Below, piece by piece: positions 30,995-38,741 of a stretch of 64,000 nucleotides of DNA; positions within the stretch are counted from its first letter, which is position 1; the number at the start of each line of letters is the position of its first letter. The notes under the pieces were generated by a model. The model had not been told where the DNA came from, made no database searches, and saw only the letters and a program-made list of their open reading frames with translations. Origin of the DNA: Streptomyces coeruleorubidus (GTDB lineage: Bacteria; Actinomycetota; Actinomycetes; Streptomycetales; Streptomycetaceae); NCBI RefSeq assembly GCF_008705135.1, contig NZ_CP023694.1, positions 8,283,001-8,347,000 of the forward strand, read 5' to 3'. Both the position numbers and the translations under genes were made by a program.

Positions 30995-31441
30995 TCAGCT
31001 CCAGCCGTAGCGCTCCCGCAGCCGGTGCCTGACGAGGTTGAACCGCATACGGTCCAGGGCGCAGGCCTCCCGGCGCATGCCGTCCTCGTGCAGACGCAGG
31101 ACCCGGTCCACGTCGACCCACGAGTCGCGGCCCGACCGGTCCCACGGGCCGCTGCCGATCGGCACCCACTCGCGATGGCCGTCGTGCCGCTTGCTGGACA
31201 ACTGCACGGCGAGGAACGTCCCCGCCGGCTCGCGGGCGACCACGAGCACCGGGCGGTCCTTGCCGCGCCCGTCGTTCTCCTCGTAGGGCACCCACGTCCA
31301 GACGATCTCGCCGGGGTCGGGATCGCCGTCGTGCGCGGGCGAGTACTCGGTGCGCACCCAGCCCACCTCGCGCGGATCGGCCTGGACGGTGGCGGAGGGG
31401 CCGGAGCGGCCCGGGACGTTCTCATCGGTAAACGCGGTCAC
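30995..31441 (-). CDS. PemK/MazF-like protein, no adjacent antitoxin
   Basis: This 148-residue protein has a non-conserved N-terminal 45 residues, then a PemK/MazF-like SH3 barrel. PDPGEIVWTWVPYEENDGRGKDRPVLVV is the family strand pair with the basic loop, followed by LAVQLSSKRH and WVDVDRVLRL. MazF toxins are ribosome-independent RNases. There is no antitoxin-sized gene next to it; egtA and an amidase flank it. Either it is a solitary, domesticated member or the partner lies elsewhere. Confidence 0.75.
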   Translation of the reverse strand: MTAFTDENVPGRSGPSATVQADPREVGWVRTEYSPAHDGDPDPGEIVWTWVPYEENDGRGKDRPVLVVAREPAGTFLAVQLSSKRHDGHREWVPIGSGPWDRSGRDSWVDVDRVLRLHEDGMRREACALDRMRFNLVRHRLRERYGWS

Positions 31442-31508
31442 GGGGGCACCCTAGGGGGTGTCCGCATGGGCCCGAGGCATCCGCCCTGCTGGACCGGTAC
31501 GGGGCCGC

Positions 31509-32933
31509 TCAGGCGGCAGTGGATCGCTCGGTGACCGGCGGCGCCGGCCACTTCTCGTGCCAGCGCAGCTCCGCCTCCAACTGCGCGGCCACCTGCACCA
31601 GCAGCGGTTCGCTGTTCGCCGGGCCCAGCAGCTGGGCCCCGACGGGCAGACCGTCCGCCGTGAAACCGGCGGGCACGTTGACGCCCGGCCAGCCCAGCAC
31701 GTTCCACGGCCAGGCGTATGGACAGGCGGCGATCATCGCCCGGTCGGTGGCGAAACCGCTGAGCTCCAGCAGGGCGCCGATCCGGGGCGGGGGAGCGGCG
31801 GTGGTGGGCGCGAGGACGACGTCGTACGAGGTGAAGAACCCGCCGATACGGTGGTGCAGGACGCTCTCCGCCCGCCGGGCCGCCCGCAGCGGTGCCCCGC
31901 CGAGCAGCCGGCCCAGCCGGGCCGCCCCCAGGGTGCGCCGGTCCAGCAGCGCCGGGAAGGGCGCCTCGGCCACCCGCTCGGCGATCCCGGCGGTCGCGCG
32001 CGGCACGAAGGTCAGCCCGATCTGCCCGTACGGCGGGTCCGCCTCCTCGACCGTGTGCCCCAAGGCCGCCAGCCGGTCGGCGAGTTCGACGACCCGGGTC
32101 CGCACCTCCGGCAGGAGCCGGGCGGGAACCGCCGTGAACGGCGGCTTGAGGGCGAGCGCGATGCGCAGCCGCCCGGGGTCGCGGCCGACGGCCGCCGACG
32201 CGTCGACGGCCGGGGGCCGGTGCGGGTCCTGCGCGTGGTTGCCGCTCGCCGCGTCCAGCAGCAGGGCCGCGTCGGCGACCGTACGGGCCAGGGTGCCGTT
32301 GACGGTGATGCCCTGGAAGGACTCGCCGCGCGGCCAGGTGGACACGCGGCCGCGCTGCGGCTTGATGCCGACCAGATGGGTCCACGCGGCCGGGATCCGC
32401 ACCGAGCCGGCGCCGTCCGAGCCGAGCGCGGCGGGCACCAGACCGGCGGCGACCGCGGCAGCCGAGCCGCCCGAGGAGCCGCCGGGCGTATGGGCCGTGC
32501 TCCACGGATTGCGGGTCGCGCCGAAGGCCGGCCCCTCGGTGAAGGGCCACTGCCCGAACTCGCAGGTGTTGGTCTTGCCGACGATCACGGCTCCGGCCGC
32601 ACGCAGCCGCCGGACCGCCTCGCCGTCCTCGGGGACCGGCGGGAACTCCCCGCAGCAGCCGAAGGCGGTCGGCTCGCCGGCTACGTCCATGTCGTCCTTC
32701 ACCGCCACGGGCACGCCGAGCAGCGGTTTGCTCACGCCCGCGGCCAGCTCCCGGTCGGCGGCCTCGGCCTCGGCGAGCGCCGCCTCGGCCCGGACGATCC
32801 GGAAGGCGTTGATACTGCCCTGCGCCGCCTCGATCCGCGCCAGCGTCCGCTCGACCAGCGCCAGGGACGTCACGTCCCCGGCGGCCAGCGCACGGGCGGT
32901 CTCCGCCAGGCCTGCGGCACGGTCGAGCGTCAT
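31509..32933 (-). CDS. Amidase, amidase-signature family
   Basis: This 474-residue enzyme has the Ser-cisSer-Lys triad. The Lys is in VAVKDDMDV, the cis-Ser is in the GGSSGGSAAAVAAG stretch and the nucleophile Ser is in DGAGSVRIPAAW. It hydrolyses an amide, but the substrate cannot be told from sequence. It ends with a PPVTERSTAA tail. The ATG at 32933 has GGAGG upstream. It diverges from the glycoside hydrolase gene. Confidence 0.9.
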   Translation of the reverse strand: MTLDRAAGLAETARALAAGDVTSLALVERTLARIEAAQGSINAFRIVRAEAALAEAEAADRELAAGVSKPLLGVPVAVKDDMDVAGEPTAFGCCGEFPPVPEDGEAVRRLRAAGAVIVGKTNTCEFGQWPFTEGPAFGATRNPWSTAHTPGGSSGGSAAAVAAGLVPAALGSDGAGSVRIPAAWTHLVGIKPQRGRVSTWPRGESFQGITVNGTLARTVADAALLLDAASGNHAQDPHRPPAVDASAAVGRDPGRLRIALALKPPFTAVPARLLPEVRTRVVELADRLAALGHTVEEADPPYGQIGLTFVPRATAGIAERVAEAPFPALLDRRTLGAARLGRLLGGAPLRAARRAESVLHHRIGGFFTSYDVVLAPTTAAPPPRIGALLELSGFATDRAMIAACPYAWPWNVLGWPGVNVPAGFTADGLPVGAQLLGPANSEPLLVQVAAQLEAELRWHEKWPAPPVTERSTAA

Positions 32934-33173
32934 ACGGACACCTCCGGAAGCAGCTTCTCTACCGAACGGTAACGTCCGATGGCCGATGGTGGTACGCCGA
33001 CCACAGGAGTGGACATTCACCCACCGGCCACATCTACCTCACTGGGCTCATCGGCTCCTGTTCAAACCATTGACGCCTCCCTGCCCCGCCCTTACTTTCT
33101 GATCCCCCACTCTGATCGAGTTGCCGAACCCTGTTCGGTATATCGACCCCTTGTGTCTCAGGGAGAGCCGCCC

Positions 33174-34562
33174 GTGACCTCACGCCCCGTCGCCCCGTCC
33201 CGCCGTACGCTGCTGCGCGCCCTGGCCGCCCTGCCCGCCTCCGCGGTGCTGCTGGGCGAGGCGCCCGGACTGCTCGGCGGTGCCCTGGCCGCCGCACCGC
33301 CGAACGGCTCCGCCACCCGGTACACGATCGTGCCGTTCCTCGACAGCGACGACGGTACGGTCAACGTCTACCAGTCGGACGACGCCACCGACTTCCGGCT
33401 GCTGCGCTCCTCCGCGTACACGCCGCCGGCGGGCCGGATCCGCGACGCGAGCGTCATCAGACATACCGACGGCTACTACTACGTCACCTACACCACGCGC
33501 ACCTGGCAGGACACCAGCAGGACCATCGGCTTCGCCCGCAGCTCCGACCGCGTCAACTGGACGTTCCTGTACGACTACACCGTCCCCGTCGCCAACCTCT
33601 CCCGCGCCTGGGCGCCCGAGTGGTTCGTCGACAGCGACGGCAGCGTCAGCGTCATCGTGTCCTGCTCCACCACGAACGACGAGTGGATCTTCACGCCGTA
33701 CCTGCTGAGGGCCACCAACTCGGCGCTGACGGCATGGAGTGCACCGGTGGCGCTCGCGGGCATCGGCGCCAACCACATCGACACGTTCATCGTGAAGACC
33801 GGCTCGACGTACCACGCCTTCCCGAAGAACGAGACGACGAAGTACATCGAGTACGCCACCGCCTCGAACCTCACCGGCCCGTACACGATCCGCAGGACGG
33901 GCGACTGGGCGGGCTGGGGCAGCTACCGCGAGGGCCCGGCGCTCGTGAGGCTCGACAACGGCGGCTGGCGCATCTTCTTCGACGGCTACGGCGACGGCAC
34001 CTACTACTACAGCGACAGCCACGAAACCTTCGCCACCTGGACGGCACCGGCCGCGCTGCCCGGGATCTCCGGCACGGCACGGCACTTCACGGTCGTCAAG
34101 GAGACGGTCACGGGCGGACCGAGCCTGACCCGGAATACCACCCGCTCCTTCCGGTCCGCCAACTACTCGACCCGCTACTGGCAGCAGCAGTCCTCGCTCC
34201 TCAACCTGCCCGTGGTCAGCGGCTCCAGCACCACCGCCGAGAAGCAGGCCGCCACCTTCACGGTCGTCGCCGGCCTGGCCGACGGCAGCGGCTACTCCTT
34301 CCGCGACGCGGCCGGCAACTACCTGCGCCACTGGGACTTCCGCGCCCGCTTCGACCCGAACGACGGCACGAGCACGTTCGCCAAGGACGCCACGTTCATC
34401 CTCCGGACCGGCACGTCGCCGGGCTCCGTCCGCTTCGAGTCGTACAACTACCCCGGGTACTACCTGCGCCACTACGCCTACCAGCTCCGCGTGGAACGCC
34501 CGAACGGAACGGAGCTGTTCCGGCAGGACAGTTCGTTCGTGCCGGTGGCATCCTGGGTGTGA
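33174..34562 (+). CDS. Secreted GH43-like protein with AbfB (CBM42) domain
   Basis: This 462-residue protein has a twin-arginine-type signal (SRRTLLRALAALPAS, RR at 10-11). A five-bladed beta-propeller of the GH43/62/32-68 type follows at about residues 45-320, with RDASVIRHTDGYYYVTYT and SYREGPALVRLDNGGWRIFFDGY. The C-terminus is an alpha-L-arabinofuranosidase B domain at about 325-460 that binds arabinose side chains. It probably acts on arabinan or arabinoxylan outside the cell. The GTG start at 33174 follows GGGAGAG. It is the last gene before the accessory island. Confidence 0.87.
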   Translation: MTSRPVAPSRRTLLRALAALPASAVLLGEAPGLLGGALAAAPPNGSATRYTIVPFLDSDDGTVNVYQSDDATDFRLLRSSAYTPPAGRIRDASVIRHTDGYYYVTYTTRTWQDTSRTIGFARSSDRVNWTFLYDYTVPVANLSRAWAPEWFVDSDGSVSVIVSCSTTNDEWIFTPYLLRATNSALTAWSAPVALAGIGANHIDTFIVKTGSTYHAFPKNETTKYIEYATASNLTGPYTIRRTGDWAGWGSYREGPALVRLDNGGWRIFFDGYGDGTYYYSDSHETFATWTAPAALPGISGTARHFTVVKETVTGGPSLTRNTTRSFRSANYSTRYWQQQSSLLNLPVVSGSSTTAEKQAATFTVVAGLADGSGYSFRDAAGNYLRHWDFRARFDPNDGTSTFAKDATFILRTGTSPGSVRFESYNYPGYYLRHYAYQLRVERPNGTELFRQDSSFVPVASWV

Positions 34563-35262
34563 CCTGCACCCCTGCTGACCTGGGCAATTGTGCTGGGGGT
34601 TGCGGAGTGATTCCCTCCAGTTCCCTGGTTTTCCCGGGAGTTCCCGGCCGAGTGTGCACTGGTTGTGCACTGGCACGAGCGGGGCGGGGTGCGCGATGAG
34701 ATGGCGGTAGCAGGCCGTCAGGCGGCGGTCCGGGGTGGGCTGCGTTTTGGCTGACACCGTGAGTGAGTGCGGCCCAGCGTGCTCTCGTGGTGGCAGGGAT
34801 CCCGGACCGATGCTGTGACGACCGTGTTGGGGGGTTGCAGCGTCCAGCGTGGGCACCGTTGCCGTCGGCTGTTCTCTCTCGAAGTAACCGGAGCAAGGAC
34901 GCGGCGACGACATGCTCGTTACGCCCGATGCGCAGCATGCGACTCGGCAACTCTTCGCGACCAACCAGGTCCAGTGTTTGCCTTGTGCAAAGTCAATACT
35001 TGTCGAGGCATCTGAGGCACTGACTGCCCCTCGAGGCTGCGCCGATCGCGGATTACCTGGACGAGGCCGCGCAGGCGTTGTGGACCCGGCGAGGATGTGG
35101 CCGACTGTGGTCCACGATGCAGCCTGGCGCAGGGCCCGGTGCGGTGCGTGGGGTGCGGAGGGGAGCGCATGCGGAGGGGCGCGTTGGGATTCCACGCGCG
35201 GCCTGTTCATGGCCGGTCGTACCTGCCAACATCTTCATGTCAGTGTGGAGTTGGGGGGGCGC
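34563..35262. other. 700-base gene-free left boundary of the accessory island
   Basis: No gene is convincing here. The base composition becomes more even than to the left. A direct repeat TGTGCACTGG occurs at 34653-34662 and 34664-34673. The frame of the following AIPR gene stays open upstream to 34912 but lacks family-like sequence and codon bias there. No tRNA or integrase gene is visible, so an attachment site is only a possibility. Confidence 0.4.
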
Positions 35263-37002
35263 GTGGTGTCGGTGCAGAGCAATGATCAGCGGCTGCTGGA
35301 GCGTATCCTGGAGGACCAGCATCGCAAGCTGGCGCCGGACAAGAGCCGGGATGACTTCTTCACTTTCTTCGCCGCGGACAAGTCTCTGCAGGACTGGGAT
35401 CTGGACAACGATGAGATCACGGACGGCATCGTCGACGGCGCGCATGACTGCGGCATCGACGGCATCTGGACGTTCGTGGACGAGCGCTACATCACCGCTG
35501 ATGCGCATCAGTTTCTTCCGTCGCGTGCCGGCAAGATCGAGTTGGTCATCCTGCAGGCGAAGAACTCGTCGGGTTACCAGGAGTCGGTGATCGAGAAGCT
35601 GCACTTCCATCTTCCTGCTCTCCTGGACATGGGCCGGGATGAGGAAGACCTTGTCGCGCACACCAACGCCAAGCTGCTTGAACGTACGCGTCGCTTCTTG
35701 CATATCCTTGAGGAATTGGCGTCCTCCTTCCCGCAGGTGCGCATCAAGGTCATCTACGCGAACAAGTCGGCAGAGACACCGCACCCCAACGTAAAGGCCA
35801 AAGGTGACAGACTCAGGCGGGTGCTTGCGAAGATCACATCCGATACGCGGGCGGACCTGGAATATCTCAACGCCGCTGACCTGCGCGAGCGGACTGCCCG
35901 TGGAGCCAAAGCCGTCGCACAGCTGGTGTTTACTGAAACGCCGATGAGTACATCGCTCGGCGAGGGATACGTGTGTTTGGCACGGCTGGACGAGTACTAC
36001 CGCTTCATCTCGTCCGACAACGAGGCTTTGCGCTTGGAGCTGTTCGAGTCCAACGTGCGCGACTATGCGGGGTCCACGGCCGTGAACAATGCCATCGGTG
36101 AGACCTTGAAGTCTGGGACTGGCGAGGACTTCTGGTGGTTCAACAACGGTGTCACCGTCGTCGCGGACGCTGCCCAGATTGCCGGTAAGAAGATCGTGGT
36201 CAGGGAGCCTCAGATTGTCAACGGGCTGCAGACCAGCCACGAGATCTACAGCTACTTCCAGAACGGTGGTCAGCACCGCGACCGGTCCCTCCTCGTGAAG
36301 ATCGTGGTCGCGCCTGAGTCCGGCACGGCTCGCGACCGCATCATCCGGGCGACCAACAGCCAGACCCAGCTGCCCGCCGGCGCCTTGCGAGCCACCGAGT
36401 CCATCCAGAAGGACATCGAGGAGAGCCTCGGCCAGGCGGGCGGCTACTACTACGAGCGCCGAGCCAGCTACTACCGCAATCTCGGGTTTCCCCTCGATCG
36501 CGTCGTCAGCATGGCCAGGCTTGCTCGCGAGTTCACCGCTTTCGTGCTGCGTGAACCACATACCGCACTACGGCACTCCGACGCGCTGCTGCTCGACGAT
36601 CAGCACTACGCGCAGATCTTCTCCCCACGGCACGATCTGGACATCTACCCCTTGTGCCTCGACGTGCACACCAGGCTGCGCGCGTTCCTCACCCACCACG
36701 CCGAGGATCGGCCTTTGTTGGGTGATTCGCTCGAAAACTGGCTCTATCCGTTGGCGGCCATGTCCGCCTACACCCTCACACGACTGCGGCAGCCTTCGCT
36801 GCGGGACCTTCTCAACATCGACCTCGGCCATCTCACCGACGACTTGATGTTCCGCATGACAGGGACTCTGGAACAGAGCTTCAAGAGCGTCCTGCGCCGC
36901 AACAAGGCCGGCGGCGTGGATCGGATCGCCCGTACCCCCGACTTCACCACCAAGATCCGCCAAGCCGTCGTGTCCCAGAGCCGTTACCGCATCGAAGGCT
37001 AA
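35263..37002 (+). CDS. AIPR-family protein with PD-(D/E)xK-like N-terminus
   Basis: This 579-residue protein contains the AIPR domain (abortive infection phage resistance, PF10592) over about residues 200-500, with FWWFNNGVTVVA and PQIVNGLQTSHEIY as its core. Residues 60-100 read HDCGIDGIW then KIELVILQAK. This G-I-D-G and Q-x-K spacing is that of an Mrr-like restriction endonuclease fold, with D66, Q98 and K100 as candidate active-site residues. AIPR proteins are linked with phage defence. The GTG at 35263 is chosen because a run of seven G lies just upstream. Codon use is less GC-biased than flanking genes, suggesting transfer. Confidence 0.82.
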   Translation: MVSVQSNDQRLLERILEDQHRKLAPDKSRDDFFTFFAADKSLQDWDLDNDEITDGIVDGAHDCGIDGIWTFVDERYITADAHQFLPSRAGKIELVILQAKNSSGYQESVIEKLHFHLPALLDMGRDEEDLVAHTNAKLLERTRRFLHILEELASSFPQVRIKVIYANKSAETPHPNVKAKGDRLRRVLAKITSDTRADLEYLNAADLRERTARGAKAVAQLVFTETPMSTSLGEGYVCLARLDEYYRFISSDNEALRLELFESNVRDYAGSTAVNNAIGETLKSGTGEDFWWFNNGVTVVADAAQIAGKKIVVREPQIVNGLQTSHEIYSYFQNGGQHRDRSLLVKIVVAPESGTARDRIIRATNSQTQLPAGALRATESIQKDIEESLGQAGGYYYERRASYYRNLGFPLDRVVSMARLAREFTAFVLREPHTALRHSDALLLDDQHYAQIFSPRHDLDIYPLCLDVHTRLRAFLTHHAEDRPLLGDSLENWLYPLAAMSAYTLTRLRQPSLRDLLNIDLGHLTDDLMFRMTGTLEQSFKSVLRRNKAGGVDRIARTPDFTTKIRQAVVSQSRYRIEG

Positions 37003-37247
37003 GCGTTTCGGAGACGCCACCGATCGTGCCAACGGCTGATGGGCCGGACTCACCCGGACAGCCCGGAGGTCCTGGTCGAGTGTCTGTGGAAACCGAGCCA
37101 GCGAGGTCCTCATCTGGCGGCGCTGCGGGCCCGCGTCTGCCGCTCCTCAGCCGGATACAAGGGGACTCAACGCGCTTTCGCGGGGCCTGGTTGTCCGAGC
37201 TCCAGTGGATGATGGGGCACTCACACTTATAGATCGAGGGGTACCCC

Positions 37248-37601
37248 ATGGACCGTGACGCTGCGGACTTGGTGTCGTTTCTGAGCGCTCGTCTTGACGA
37301 GGACGACGCTGCGGCCCGCGCTGTGAAGGGCGAGGGCTCGGGGGCTCTGAGCGCCCGCGTCCTTGCCGATGTTGCCGCTAAGCGCGGGCTTCTGCGCTTC
37401 GTGGAGTGCCAACAGCGGAACGCCGGCGCCGGAGACTTCATGGTTCACGGGCCCGCCATGGTCATGCTAGCCGCGCTCAAGCCGGTGCTTCGCCACCTTG
37501 CTACTGCGTACGTCGATCATCCCAACTTCGATCCCGAGTGGGAGCCGAACGAGGACGAGTATGAGCCCGACGAGAGGTACAGCACCCGCAGCCGGGAGTA
37601 G
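37248..37601 (+). CDS. DUF6221 family protein
   Basis: This 117-residue acidic soluble protein opens with DLVSFLSARLDEDDAAARAV, the DUF6221 hallmark seen in phage- and plasmid-related actinobacterial genes. DPEWEPNEDEYEPDERY is a strongly acidic tail. The ATG follows GAGGGG. It lies 245 bases after the AIPR gene and could be co-transcribed. Function is unknown. Confidence 0.75.
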   Translation: MDRDAADLVSFLSARLDEDDAAARAVKGEGSGALSARVLADVAAKRGLLRFVECQQRNAGAGDFMVHGPAMVMLAALKPVLRHLATAYVDHPNFDPEWEPNEDEYEPDERYSTRSRE

Positions 37602-37803
37602 GCACGGAAATGAGGGTCAGCTTCCCGCTGCTCGATGTCGACCGTGACATGGTTGCGGCCGGGATGCCACTCATGGTCTGGCACTGCCCGACCTCAGGCT
37701 CACCCCAGGCTGGCGGCTCCGTGCCGCGCTGCACCTGAGGCCGGGGCCCTCTTGACCCCGGAGGGGGACCACGGGCCGGCCCTCTAGCTCATCTGCTGGC
37801 TCA

Positions 37804-38679
37804 GTGAGCTTCTTCAGCGTTGGCGCTCCAGGGTGAGGACGGCCTTGGCAATTGACGTCATGCGGTTTGGACTGCACCGGGACCTGCGGAAGATGCGCCA
37901 GGACTTCAGGCGCGCGACGCCGCGCTCGACCGGTGCCCGTGCCGCGGCCAAGGCCCGGTTGACGGTCTTCTCGGTGAGCGTGAGTTCCTGCAGGGGCCTG
38001 CGCTTGATGGCCGTGGTCAGCCAGAGGCCGCCGCCCTGCTAGGCAAGGTCGGCCAGGATGGGCACGCCCTGGCGCTCGCACATGCGGATGATCCGGTGGG
38101 TGCGGGCAGCGGTCAGGCCATGGGCCCTGCCCGGGAGCGCGGGTGAGAGCCACAGCAGCCGGCCGTCCGGATCGGTAACCACCTGCACGTTCACGCCGTG
38201 TCGGCGGTGCTTATGGGAGTAGTCGGCTCGTCCGTCGCCGACCCGGTCGCACTCGGCGAGGGTGCCGTCCAGCAGGACGAAGTCCGCGTCGGTCTCGCGC
38301 AGGACCTTCAGCAGACCCGGCGCGTGGTCGGCGAGCAGGTCGATGACTGCCCCGGTGTAGGCGTGGGCGGTGGCCTCGCTGATCCCGAACCCGGCAGCGA
38401 TCTTCGCCAGGGTGGTGTGCTCGCGCAGGTACACCAGTACCACCATCGCACGCTGCGACGGGCGCAGCTTGCAGCGCCCGTCGCCCTCACGGGTGACGAT
38501 CAGCATCGTCACCCACTCCACGGGCGCATGCGGCAGGTCGAGCGCGGCAAGATAGATGACCAACGAGGCCCCCGAGCAACATGATTGAGACGTCAGACAT
38601 CTCGATCAACACCCCGAGAGCCTCGTTCGTTGCCCATGGTGGACGTCACATGATCGGTGGCCAGCTCGAAGAAGCTCAC
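37804..38679 (-). mobile_element. IS5-type insertion sequence, left copy
   Basis: The element is bounded by the 12-base terminal inverted repeat GTGAGCTTCTTC, perfect in this copy. It encodes one DDE transposase frame on the minus strand that carries a premature TAG. About 115 bases separate the transposase start from the right end. Confidence 0.85.
37814..38563 (-). pseudogene. IS5-family (DDE_Tnp_4) transposase, inactive
   Basis: The frame is 250 codons with an in-frame TAG at codon 175 (38039-38041), where relatives have tyrosine in ADLAYQGG. Up to the stop it has a helix-turn-helix (TTLAKIAAGFGISEATAHAY) and the first catalytic Asp in LLDGT. The second motif, usually PGxxHDLTAAR, reads PGRAHGLTAAR, so the second Asp is Gly. 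After the stop the ALAAARAPVERGVARLKSW segment with the catalytic Glu continues in frame. The start is a TTG after GGGGG. Both lesions also occur in the right copy. Confidence 0.85.
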
Positions 38680-38741
38680 CGATCCAGAACCCCGTTCGGC
38701 TGATCACGCCCACCGACCGGTATGCGGAAGCCGTCTGACTG

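Noticed and set aside
34653..34673. TGTGCACTGG direct repeat as an attachment site
   Set aside because: No matching copy was seen at the right end of the island and no integrase or tRNA gene is present.
37026..37232. A 68-codon frame between the AIPR and DUF6221 genes
   Set aside because: No ribosome site, low-complexity Gly/Pro/Ser content and no family resemblance.
38039..38041. In-frame TAG in both IS transposases as programmed readthrough
   Set aside because: The second catalytic Asp is also lost in both copies, so a functional readthrough product is unlikely; relatives have tyrosine at this codon.
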